Below are positions 35,601-45,310 of a stretch of 64,000 nt of DNA, one piece after another. The position numbers and the translations under genes were made by a program. The stretch comes from Actinernus sp. WN-2022 (lineage: Eukaryota > Cnidaria > Anthozoa > Actiniaria > Actinernidae): the NCBI GenBank assembly GCA_030867875.1, contig JAOWCC010000019.1, forward strand, positions 77,776,861 through 77,840,860, written 5' to 3'. Below the pieces are notes generated by a model that did no database searches, was not told the DNA's origin, and worked only from the letters and a program-made list of their open reading frames with translations. Each line of letters opens with the position of its first letter. The stretch's first letter is position 1.

Positions 35601-37590
35601 TATTCTTTTGTCTTTTGGCTAATGAGAAACATTGACCAGAGCAAAAAGTAGAAGAACCTTACGATTTTCGGGTGAAAAGTAACCGATTATGGAAGGTCAT
35701 CAAAAACAATAGAAAAAAACCTCTATGATGCCATTAATCACTCAATTCTCAAGGGAATTCACCAGAAATTTGTTGGATGCTTGAGTAGGAGCCAATAAGC
35801 ATTCCATCAAAGTTTTTTTCCAATTCCCAGTGGAATTCAGCGATTTTTGACAGTACCGGAAAACTTCTTTTGTTTATAATATATTCATGCCATTAATCTG
35901 CCATGAATCACTCAATTCCATTGGGAATTGAACGAAACTCAGCTACAGTTAAAGCAACTAGGTACAATAAACCTCTCGTGAACATTTGGTTAAATTTCCT
36001 GAGCAATTTAGCGATTAATGGCATCATGAATATTATTCTTTTGTCTTTTGGCTAATGAGAAACATTGAACAGAGCAAAAAGTAGAAGAACCTTACGATTT
36101 TCGGGTGAAAAGTAACCGACTATGGAAGGTCATCAAAAACAATAGAAAAAACCTCTATGATGCCATTAATCACTCAATTCTCAAGGGAATTCACCAGAAA
36201 TTTGTTGGATGCTTGAGTAGGGGCCAATAAGCATTCCATCAAAGTTGTTTTCAATTCCCAGTGGAATTCAGCGCTTTTTGACAGTACCGGAAAACTTCTT
36301 TTGTTTATAATATATTCATGATGCCATTAATCTGCCCTGAATCACTCAATTCCATTGGGAATTGAACGAAACTCAGCTACAGTTAAAGCAACTAGGTACA
36401 ATAAACCTCTCGTGAACATTTGGTTAAATTTCCCGAGCAATTTAGCGATTAATGGCATCATGAATATTATTCTTTTGTCTTTTGGCTAATGAGAAACATT
36501 GACCAGAGCAAAAAGTAGAAGAACCTTACGATTTTCGGGTGAAAAGTAACCGACTATGGAAGGTCATCAAAAACAATAGAAAAAACCTCTATGATGCCAT
36601 TAATCACTCAATTCTCAAGGGAATTCAGCAGAAATTTGTTGGATGCTTGAGTAGGGGCCAATAAGCATTCCATCAAAGTTGTTTTCAATTCCCAGTGGAA
36701 TTCAGCGCTTTTTGACAGTACCGGAAAACTTCTTTTGTTTATAATATATTCATGATGCCATTAATCTGCCCTGAATCACTCAATTCCATTGGGAATTGAA
36801 CGAAACTCAGCTACAGTTAAAGCAACTAGGTACAATAAACCTCTCGTGAACATTTGGTTAAATTTCCTGAGCAATTTAGCGATTAATGGCATCATGAATA
36901 TTATTCTTTTGTCTTTTGCCTAATGAGAAACATTGACCAGAGCAAAAAGTAGAAGAACCTTACGATTTTCGGGTGAAAATTAACCGATTATGGAAGGTCA
37001 TCAAAAACAATTGAAAAAACCTTTATGATGCCATTAATCACTCAATTCTCAAGGGAATTCACTAGAAATTTGTTGGATGCTTGAGTAGGGGCCAATAAGC
37101 ATTCCATCAAAGTTTTTTTCCAATTCCCAGTGGAATTCAGCGATTTTTGACAGTACCGGAAAACTTCTTTTGTTTATAATATATTCATGATGCCATTAAA
37201 CTGCCATGAATCACTCAATTCCATTGGGAATTGAACGAAACTCAGCTACAGTTAAAGCAACGAGGTACAATAAACCTCTCGTGAACATTTGGTTAAATTT
37301 CCTGACCAATTTAGCGATTAATGGCATCATGAATATTATTATTTTGTCTTTTGGCTAATGAGAAACATTGACCAGAGCAAAAAGTAGAACCTTACGATTT
37401 TCGGGTGAAAAGTAACCGATTATGGAAGGTCATCAAAAACAATAGAAAAAACCTTTGATGCCATTAATCACTCAATTCTCAAGGGAATTCAGCGCTTTTT
37501 GACAGTACCGGAAAACTTCTTTTGTTTATAATATATTCATGATACCATTAATCTGCCATGAATCACTCAATTCCATTGGGTGTTAATAAA
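29645..37590 (+). repeat. 434-bp satellite array, about 18 units
   Basis: Each unit starts TATGATGCCATTAATCACTC. Starts fall at about 29650, 30085, 30519, 30953, 31387, 31821, 32255, 32689, 33123, 33557, 33992, 34424, 34858, 35292, 35727, 36159, 36593, 37027 and 37457, so spacings are 434 bp with few indels. Each unit also contains ATGATGCCATTAATC about 160 bp in and its inverted copy GATTAATGGCATCAT about 130 bp later, forming a MITE-like palindrome. Units are nearly identical; no frame stays open. The last unit is truncated. Confidence 0.97.
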
Positions 37591-37690
37591 ATAGAACTCA
37601 GCTGGTACTCAATGGAACGCCCAATCAACGTCTCATGAATATTTGGGTGAATTATCTGAGGAACTCAGCAATTACTTACTATTGCAGGGG
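37530..37690 (+). repeat. Diverged terminal satellite unit
   Basis: After CACTCAATTCCATTGGG the sequence follows the 434-bp unit only loosely (ACTCAGCTGGTACTCAATGG, GAATATTTGGGTGAATTATC, CTGAGGAACTCAGCAATTAC), as expected of an old unit at an array edge. Confidence 0.65.
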
Positions 37691-38059
37691 AAACACGTGA
37701 TCTGTACGTGCTTACTGTGCCAGCATTATTTCATTCAATAGCTCAGATATTGCAGTAGTGTCTACGAATAGCAGTTTCAGCGGTATTGACTCGAACGCCT
37801 CACTTCGATGTATTGAATCGCCATTGAAACCATCATTCTTGCATGACACCAACACCCTTTTAAACAAGCACGACTAATTTAGATACAGTTTCCACTGCAA
37901 TATCAGCTATTCCAGGAAGTTCATCATAAACTATTTCATTGTGCAACCAAAGTAGACTAAATATTCATAATACCTTTTTATCAGTCAATCCCAATTTCAC
38001 TCGTCAAGCACAAAAGTTTCAATACGAGGCTCTGGGCAACTGAAATTTATTCCCACCAT

Positions 38060-38262
38060 TAATGATTGCATAGCCGAATTAATTATATGACGTCAAGATG
38101 ACGTTTTCCCAGGTTTCGACCCAGGCTTTTACTTACGCGGTCATGGGTCAGGAAAGGTCACATTTACACGATTTGAAACAAACCAAAACTTCCTTCACAG
38201 AAGTACTCAAAACTTTTCGGAGGTGCATAAGCTATCAAAATTGCAAAAGGGTGATAGGCACT
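38060..38262 (-). mobile_element. Right half of a TTAA hairpin element (M1 family)
   Basis: CCCAGGTTTCGACCCAGGCT, ACTTACGCGGTCATGGGTCA and the end GGGTGATAGGCACT before TTAA (38263-38266) are the inverted equivalent of 50998-51230. Only one arm is present. Confidence 0.75.
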
Positions 38263-38266
38263 TTAA

Positions 38267-38405
38267 GGGCATATTCGTTTGGAATGTTTCTCCATTAGAG
38301 CAGAATACATTCCATAATTCCAGAATAAGAATAGCTCCCAAATTAATGCTTATACATATTATTCCAGCTATTCTTATTCCATGCAGAACAGATCCCAAAC
38401 GAATG
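38267..38405. repeat. Small inverted-repeat element
   Basis: CATATTCGTTTGGAATG on the left and the right ATCCCAAACGAATGC pair, with CCAGAATAAGAATAGCT and AGCTATTCTTATTCCATGC inside. A related ATTCCGGAATAAGAATA element lies at 57070-57258. Confidence 0.6.
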
Positions 38406-39056
38406 CTCCCTATGGCCCACGAAAACCGATAAACTTAAAAAGACATAATTTGACAAACACGAACATTGGAGATTTAACCTGTTTTGTTCTTTATTTTATC
38501 ATCATTTCTTATATTACTTACATGGAAATCTCTTTCATACCACATAGATGTTGGTAGTCTGACGAGTATGCAAATAGTATAAACTTGCCCAACATTACAA
38601 TAAGAGAGTTGTAATAATTGCATGGCGGTTAAAGAAAGATTCATGGTACACAGCTACATGTTGTTTTTTCATAATATGGACGTACTCTGATTGTCGATAG
38701 CTAGGTGCTGTTGGATACAGATGATATTCACTGTGATATGTCTCATGGTTGTGCTTCTTCTTTTTGTCAGATTTTGACATACCGGTACGGTAATCTGTGT
38801 ATTTACAGTATGTATAATAGGACAGACATAAAGTAAAACGATATCTACTTGTTGTTACACATGATAATATGCCATTTGGTCTCCCAGGAGTTTATTCCAA
38901 TCCAAGTCCTACTTTTTCTATGCCATCACACAACCCTTCTCATACGACATTAGATATTCATGGCACATCGGCCAATGGGAATGCTTGCTCGAGGTCACGT
39001 GGAAATACTTGAAACCCAGGATAGAACGACAAACTAAATTATGCAAGTGGGCGGGC
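38406..39056. other. Intergenic, no gene seen
   Basis: AT-rich; short chance frames on the minus strand (38595-38780, 38918-39103) without domains. Confidence 0.4.
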
Positions 39057-39241
39057 TTTGAAGCTGAAGGAAATTTAGGGGTGAAACAATGACTCATTTC
39101 CATATTTACCGTATCTAGAAATCATTTCTCAAAACGAAAAATATGTAAATGAGCCGCAACTGTATTAAGAAACGATTTCTAGATACGGTAAATATGGAAA
39201 TGAGTCATTGTTTCACCCCTAATTTCCCTCAGCTTCAAACT
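39057..39241. repeat. Long-armed hairpin (about 185 bp)
   Basis: Arms of about 72 bp: AGGGGTGAAACAATGACTCA and TTTACCGTATCTAGAAATCA on the left are exactly mirrored by GATTTCTAGATACGGTAAAT and TGAGTCATTGTTTCACCCCT on the right. Confidence 0.9.
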
Positions 39242-39805
39242 GACTAATTCAACGAAAAAATAAGCTCTTTGCATAATTCAGTTTGCTGTACTAACCTTTT
39301 TCATATTATCTCCATTGTGATAAGTAAATGCATTCGACGATAATCTATAAAACAAGACAAAAATGCATACGAAAAACATCATTTTACTAATCTCATTGAA
39401 TATCATTTGAATTGTTGCTACAATTCACTTGTGCAAACTAATATTAATTGTACAATTATTATACGTATTTCCCGTATGCCTCTGTAGTCCGGGCACAGCT
39501 CTTCTTACATTCTCTAGCGTTTCCTCGACGCTTAAAGGTGCCCGGAATCTTTTTGGTGGAGGTCCACCTTCAGGATGCCGATCAGCCCATGCTGCTCGGC
39601 GCCGCTGAAGAAATAGCGCCTAACATGTGTTTCTGCAAGGTTTTCTATTAAAGTAATGTTCAACTTGAAACCCTAGGACTGCAAAAAAGCATGCATTCTC
39701 AACTAGCACAAAAGAAAATTGATAGGTCTAGCTCTTGTCATTGGCCTCTGTGCCATGAATATCTAAAGTACAATGAGAAGTAATTTCTAATCCTCGCCAG
39801 TGTGT

Positions 39806-39893
39806 TGGACACGGTTTCTAGATCCTCGTGCCAAGAAACAATGCCTCGGCTCCGCCTCGGCATTCTTTCTTGGCACTCGGATCTAGAAATTTG
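39806..39893. repeat. Short hairpin with CTCGG core
   Basis: TTTCTAGATCCTCGTGCCAA and AATGCCTCGG pair with CCTCGGCATT and TTGGCACTCGGATCTAGAAA around a CTCCG loop. Confidence 0.85.
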
Positions 39894-39938
39894 CATCTTT
39901 GCTACAAACCATCGCTATATGTACAGAAATACAAAACA

Positions 39939-40260
39939 CTAGCATGGCGCAAAAAAGTAGCGGCGCCTGGACCAAGACAAATTAGCCTCCCCCGATGTCG
40001 TATTTGCGAAAGAAATGTATGGGAAAGTTGGTAGCCGAAAAAAATAGTGCTTCCCTCGAAATCGAACTTTGGATGCTGCGGCGCAAAGAGTAGCAAAAAA
40101 AATAGGTCTTTCCCAGGCCAGATCTCGCTGTGGTTTTTCTACTTGGGCGCCGTAGAGTCGAAATATTGGACCACTCCAAAAAGCTGCTTTGTGTTCTTGG
40201 GTATTGTATTTGCGAAACTTCCTACTAAGAAATGTATGGGGAAATAGCCGAAAGTTCGTA
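39939..40260 (-). repeat. Two diverged direct repeats of about 150-200 bp
   Basis: On the minus strand, GGGAAGCA.TATTTT.TTTCGGCTAC.AACTTTC and CCCATACATTTCTT..TTTCGCAAATAC occur twice (about 40275-40190 and 40060-39990). They follow directly after the polymerase-like fragment and share its reading frame, but nothing recognisable is encoded. Confidence 0.6.
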
Positions 40261-40274
40261 GCCGAAATAAAATA

Positions 40275-40831
40275 CTGCTTCCCACGGATTTTAACCCACT
40301 TAGGTAGTGGAATGTAAGATCCTCCTCGTAATGGTTGATACTTTGCAATATTTAACCATAGTGTATCTACATACTCTACTGTCCAAACAGATCCTCTATT
40401 TGTATATTTCTCTATGGATTCTAGTAACTTTGCAAAAACGCTTCTTAGAACCTCCAAATGAACTATTTTGTGCAGGGAGCAAAGGATGTTGAAGAGACCG
40501 GAAGATGGCATCTTCATAAACAACACCTGCATTAGGATTCCTCTGAGTCGTCCGAATTCTAACAGCTACTTGAAATTTAATAGGCCCTAAGGCTTGAAGC
40601 TCTTTTTTATAGTTTCTTCTTCACAGGCCTTACTGCAATTCTCAAAAACTCCCTTGGGTCTGGAACTCTCAAAGCATCCATCCGCCATCCTCTTATGTAC
40701 TCCCCAAATACTTGAGTTGGGGTGAAACTCATGACAACCGGGGTAATAAGAGGCTGGAGTGGCCTTTGAAGATTCTTTCTTTCAGACTTTGGAATAGGCA
40801 TGTCAATAATATTTGGCGGTTTCTTACCCAT
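40275..40831 (-). pseudogene. Polinton/adintovirus-type DNA polymerase N-terminal fragment, broken
   Basis: On the minus strand, a frame from 40831 contains YIRGWRMDALRVPDPREFLR. After at least two frame changes another frame reads AKLLESIEKYTNRGSVWTVE, VDTLWLNIAKYQPLRGGSYI and PLPKWV. The YxPLRGGSYIPLP block is one I know from the region N-terminal to protein-primed family-B polymerases of Polinton/Maverick-like elements common in cnidarian genomes. No polymerase catalytic motifs follow; the copy stops at the local repeats at 40260. The family call is from memory of the motif and is moderately sure. Confidence 0.5.
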
Positions 40832-40925
40832 TATATATTATGATATATTATTTGTTTAAATAGAAAACCAACAATTACACCTCAGATGAACTACTAGTAG
40901 TATAGGGAATGGTGTGTTCTGGGTT

Positions 40926-40974
40926 AGAGGGGGGAATGGAGGGGTCTGGTCCGTTCCAGACCCCTTCCCTCCCC
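40926..40974. repeat. GC-rich hairpin
   Basis: AGGGGGGAATGGAGGGGTCT pairs with AGACCCCTTCCCTCCCCCCT around GGTCCGTTCC; two mismatches in about 22 bp. Confidence 0.75.
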
Positions 40975-42692
40975 CCTGTGATCCAGAACCGCCATCAGAC
41001 CCCCTACTACTAATCAAAGACCTGGAAAGACGACTTCTTGGTAGAGGCAGCCGAAAAATTAAATCTCATAAACAGGATATCAGTCTGACCAGCACATGAA
41101 GTAAGTAGTGAAGACTATAAAGCCAAGATCACCAGTGAATACCCAGAACTGTTCACAGGCCTTGGAAAGATGAAATAAGAGTATACCATAAAGCTGGTTG
41201 AGGAGGCAAAACCCTTTGCAATCACAGTGCCAAGGAAGGTGCCCCTCCCTCTCTGTGAAGAGACCAAGAACGAGATTGAAAGAATGCTCCAACAAGTTGG
41301 TGCGCCCTATTGGTTGTATCCTCTAAACCCAAAGGAAAGGTCAGAATCTGCGTGGACTTTAGCATGCTCAATAATTATGTAGAATGGGAGAACCACCCCT
41401 TGCCATCTGTTGATGCTACTCTTGGTAAGCTAGCAGGAGCGCAATACTTCTCAAAGCTAGATGCGAATTCAGGTTTCTGGCAAATAAAGCTAGCGGATGA
41501 GTCGAAGCCACTAACTACATTCACCACTGCGTGGGGACGTTATTGTTTCAATGTACTTCCATATGGCATCAGCTCTGGATCCGAGAAATTCCAGAAATCC
41601 ATGAGCAGAGTACTTGGAGTTATGGAAGGGGTGGAATGCAACATTGATGTTCTCATTCATGGTACCACCCAGGAACAGCATGATAACACTCTACAGGAAG
41701 TCCTGAGGCGACTCTCATTAGCCGGCCTCACCCTCAACACTGACAAGTGTGAATTCAGTGTTCACAAGATAAAGATCGTGGGCCATGTGGTAAGCCCTGA
41801 AGGCTTTGAGGCTGACCCACAGAAGATAGCTGCGGTAGTAGACCTGCCTGCACCAAGGAACCTCCATGAAGTTAGAACCTTCTTAGGGATGGTCAACCAT
41901 TTGGGCAAGTTCGCAGAGCATCTAGCCGAGAAAACAAAGCCTATAAGAGATCTCGGTAAGAATGATACTCAGTGGGTGTGGGGACAACCACAGCAGAAAG
42001 CATTTGAAGAAATCAAGGTAACCTTGACTACTGCACCTGTATTAGCCCTCTATGATCCTATGAAATTAAAATAGCTGACGACGCCTCGTCATATGGTCTA
42101 GGAGCTATGCTAATGCAGAAACAAGACGAGTCATGGAGGCCCGTCACATTCATCTCCAGGCACTGACACCAACCGAGACTAGGTACGCCCAAGTCGAAAA
42201 GGAAGCATTGGCGCTCACCTGGGCATGCAAACGTTGCAGCAACTACATAGTGGGGATGTCCATCACAGCAGAAACGGATCATAAGCCACTGATTGCACTC
42301 CTCTTAAAGCGCAGGTTGGATGAAATACCCTCAAGGATCCAGAGGTTTAGAATGCGCTTTCACATCAGAGAGACAATCCATGTGCCAGGAAAGCAGCTCT
42401 ATGTTGCCGATGCCCTGGCAAGCAGGCAGCTAATAGCGCAAGAGCCCCGGCAAACAGTAACAAATGAAGATATAAATATCTACATAGATAGTATCCTTAA
42501 TTGACAGTTTGCCAATATCTGACGTCAAGCTTCAGCAGGTTCGAGAGGCCCAAGACGAAGATGAAGTGTGCGGCCAAACAAATCAAAGCATACTGCTTGG
42601 AGGCATGGCCTGAGAAGCATGAATTGAATGATGCTATCGAACCATATTGGTCAGCCAGGAGAGCTCAACATAGTTCAAGGAGTCCTACTTAA

Positions 42693-43322
42693 AATGCCCC
42701 TCAACCCCAATTTTTAAATTATATTTTCGAAAAGAAGAGGTAATTTTGAGCATTTCTGAGCAAAACAAATTGATTTTGCAATAATCCTTGATTTTGTTAT
42801 GAGCGTTTAAAGATGACAAAATCCCATGTGTAGTGGCGCACGTCCTAATTATTATAATGAGTCTTGTGACGTAATTGAAGGAAAAGCATCTGTTTCAGTC
42901 GTCAAAATTTACAAAAAGAAGCGGCCGGAGTAGTTGAAAGTACTGGTTAGCGAAATAGAAAATCATGATACGACGTTTAAATGATAAATGTGTGTTGTAG
43001 GGGGCTGCAGCAACTGTTCAGACCCCAAGCAAGATAAGTCTTCACAAAATTCCTTTCTGAGGAGATGAGAGTTCGTTAGCCAGAAAAAAGGCGCAAGAAG
43101 TGGACTGACTTCGTGAAAGCGAAACGTACCGTATGCATCCATGCTCAGAAAGAAAAAGCCTTCACTTACGTCACAATTATAATGGCGGCACTTTGTCATG
43201 AGAATGGGGTTTACGATCGCTCATAAAAAATCGAGGATCGACGCAAATTTAAAACCTTCTTCGCAGAATTACTCAAAATTATCTTCTCTTTTTTAAAGCA
43301 AAATAAAAAATCGGGGTTGAGA
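42693..43322. mobile_element. THAP-bearing DNA element fragment inside the gypsy copy
   Basis: The pol reading (NIVQGVLL then IVIPSSM) breaks exactly here. Ends are inverted: left CCTCAACCCCAATTTTT with ATTTTGAG further in; right CTCAAAATTAT then ATCGGGGTTGAG. The left border shows TTAA (42689-42692). Inside, plus-strand frames read CVVGGCSN, SLHKIPF and EKRRKKWTDFVKAKR in order, an ordered match to the C-terminal DNA-binding THAP zinc finger split by frameshifts. THAP plus TTAA fits a Kolobok-type element; a P-like element is the alternative. Confidence 0.68.
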
Positions 43323-44237
43323 AAAAATTGTTATCCCATCCTCTATGAGGTGTAGGATAAAGTCCACGAGGGACACCAAGGCATAGTAAAGTGCAGAGAG
43401 CGTGCACAAATCTGGTAGCCAGGAGTAAGCTGTCAGATTAATTAAGGACATGGTAGAAAACTGCAGAGTATGCATAAAGCACAAGCAACAAAGACCAGAG
43501 CCTCTCATCCCGACACCTTCTTCAGATCGCCCTCTGGAAGATGGTGGCAACCGACCTTTTTTAACTTAAAGGTGTGGACTATTTGTTAGTAGTTGATTAC
43601 TTCTCAAGATACGTTGAGATAGCTGTGATGCGGAATTCCAGGACATCTGAGGAGGTCTGAGAGTACTTAAATCTATCTTTGCTCGACATGGGTTCCCTGA
43701 GCAGCTTAGATCCGACAATGGATCCCAGTAATTGCTTCTGCTGATTTCACCTACTTGCAAAAGAATGGAATTCATACACAGTACCAGTAGCCCAAGATAC
43801 ATACAAGCAAACGGCGAGGCAGAGCGTGCTGTTGAAGCAGTCATGTCAATCCTAAAGAAAGAAAAGGATCCCACCAAAGCACTGCTGGCATACAGATCTA
43901 CCCCTCTAGCTAGCGGATACTCTCCAGCAGAGCTGCCAATGGGCAGAAAGCTTAGAGGTTCGGTCCCAATCTTCCACACACACAGTTGATACCTAAGTGG
44001 CCAGACATGAATAAGCTAAGAGAGAGAACAGGAGAGTAGGGACAATCAAGTACACAATTTCAATGAGCGGCATAGAGCCATTCAACTTGTACCACTGGAA
44101 GTTGATGTCCCAGTCTACATAAAGGACATGGACACTACAGGTATTGTCAGAAACAGCAGAAACAACAAGGTCATACAAGGTGGATACTCCCAAGGGTAGT
44201 CTGAGGAGAAACCATTCCCACCTACTTCTACTACCTG

Positions 44238-44372
44238 AAGCCATACCCAAGCCATACCCAAGCCATACCCAAGCCATACCCAAGCCATACCCAAGCCATA
44301 CCCAAGCCATACCCAAGCCATACCCAAGCCATACCCAAGCCATACCCAAGCCATACCCAAGCCATACCCAAG
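44238..44372. repeat. 11-bp tandem repeat, about 12 copies
   Basis: CCATACCCAAG repeats almost perfectly. It lies in the 3' coding tail of the gypsy pol. Since 11 is not a multiple of 3, each frame cycles through the same 11-residue peptide (PYPSHTQAIPK plus strand) without stops. Confidence 0.95.
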
Positions 44373-44601
44373 ATGAGCCCAGCGAAAACCCCGCCTAGAG
44401 CTGAACTTCAGGAAAGCCCCCAGGTGAAAGTTCCACCCTCACCATGCATCACTTCAAGGCCGAAGCGGCAGGTCAATCCTACGATAAAAGTCAAGGAGAA
44501 CTTGGGTCTAGCTTAAGAACTTAGACATTCTAGAACTTGCAGTATATCGGCATTTCATACTGTTTATATAAGGGTTGTCTACCCCACCCAAAACTGTCTT
44601 T

Positions 44602-44720
44602 AAAGAAAGGGGGATGTTGTGTGATCAGACTTTACTGTTCGTTGTGTCACACTATTATGTTACGTGACGCATGCTTGTTACTTGTTACAACAAGTTTATT
44701 TGTGTCTACTGTTTACAATG
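44602..44720 (+). repeat. Polypurine tract and putative 3' LTR start
   Basis: AAAGAAAGGGGGA (44602-44614) followed by TGTTGTGTGATCAGACTT has the form of a Ty3 polypurine tract plus LTR 5' end. The LTR's 3' boundary is not certain and no matching 5' LTR is in the window. Confidence 0.45.
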
Positions 44721-45310
44721 TTGCAGAAGGAAAGAGTAAAATAATATTGGACACTGGCAATCTGAAAATTTGGCAAATTAGGTTTTATCCTTGAAAAGAT
44801 CTTGATTTTTTACCAAAACTCCTTGAATTTTGTTGAAACCTGCTTGGATGTTTCAGAAGACAGTAAATCAACATCATTTTTGCCTCCAAAAGATTGTTAG
44901 AGCAGCACTGAATGATTCGATCGTCATGCAAACACGTCAGAGAAAGAGACTTACATTGCATGGGCGGATTTAGGGGGGGGGGGGTGGATTTGGTGGCTGG
45001 CCACCCCCCTTTGGGCTGGTTGGACTGGCCAAATTGCAGCATTTAACAGAGGCAATGCATGTTCCCAAACAAAAAATCTATGACAGCCACCCGCCACCCC
45101 CCCCCCCCAAAAAAAAAATAATCCTGGATCCTCACCTGCATTGGGTCTAAATTTTCTAGAATTGTGAGGTCATTAATGTGTGAACCTGTAGAAAACAAGT
45201 CCTTGAAAAGTGTGGATTGTCCTTGAAGAACAAGTTCTGAATTTTGTATGAACCATGGGACTTGAAGCTGTGTTTCATTGGGTAGGTGTTGCTCTAAAAG
45301 ACCATTGACA

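Larger units (their letters stand above)
41097..44614 (+). mobile_element. Ty3/gypsy retrotransposon pol, decayed and interrupted
   Basis: The order is that of Ty3 pol. A pre-RT segment (KLVEEAKPFAITVPRKVPLP, about 41190) is followed by RT at 41310-42074 (CVDFSMLNNYVEWENHPLP, KLDANSGFWQIKLADES, LPYGISSGSEKFQ) and RNase H to 42504 (RYAQVEKEALALTWACK, VADALASRQ), which needs a frameshift near 42070. The integrase zinc-finger remnant (VHEGHQGIVKCRERA, 43362) and core end (YIQANGEAERAVEAVMSILK, 43797) follow. The RT active-site YxDD region reads CNIDVLIHG, so one Asp is missing. A THAP element splits pol at 42693. No gag, protease or 5' LTR is visible. Dead copy. Confidence 0.92.

Noticed and set aside
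29645..37590. CRISPR-like array
   Set aside because: Units of 434 bp are wholly repeated with no unique spacers, in a eukaryotic context; it is a satellite.
44115..44360. Minus-strand membrane-like repeat protein (GMAWVWLGYGL cycles)
   Set aside because: It is the antisense reading of the 11-bp repeat in the gypsy tail; any frame there is open.
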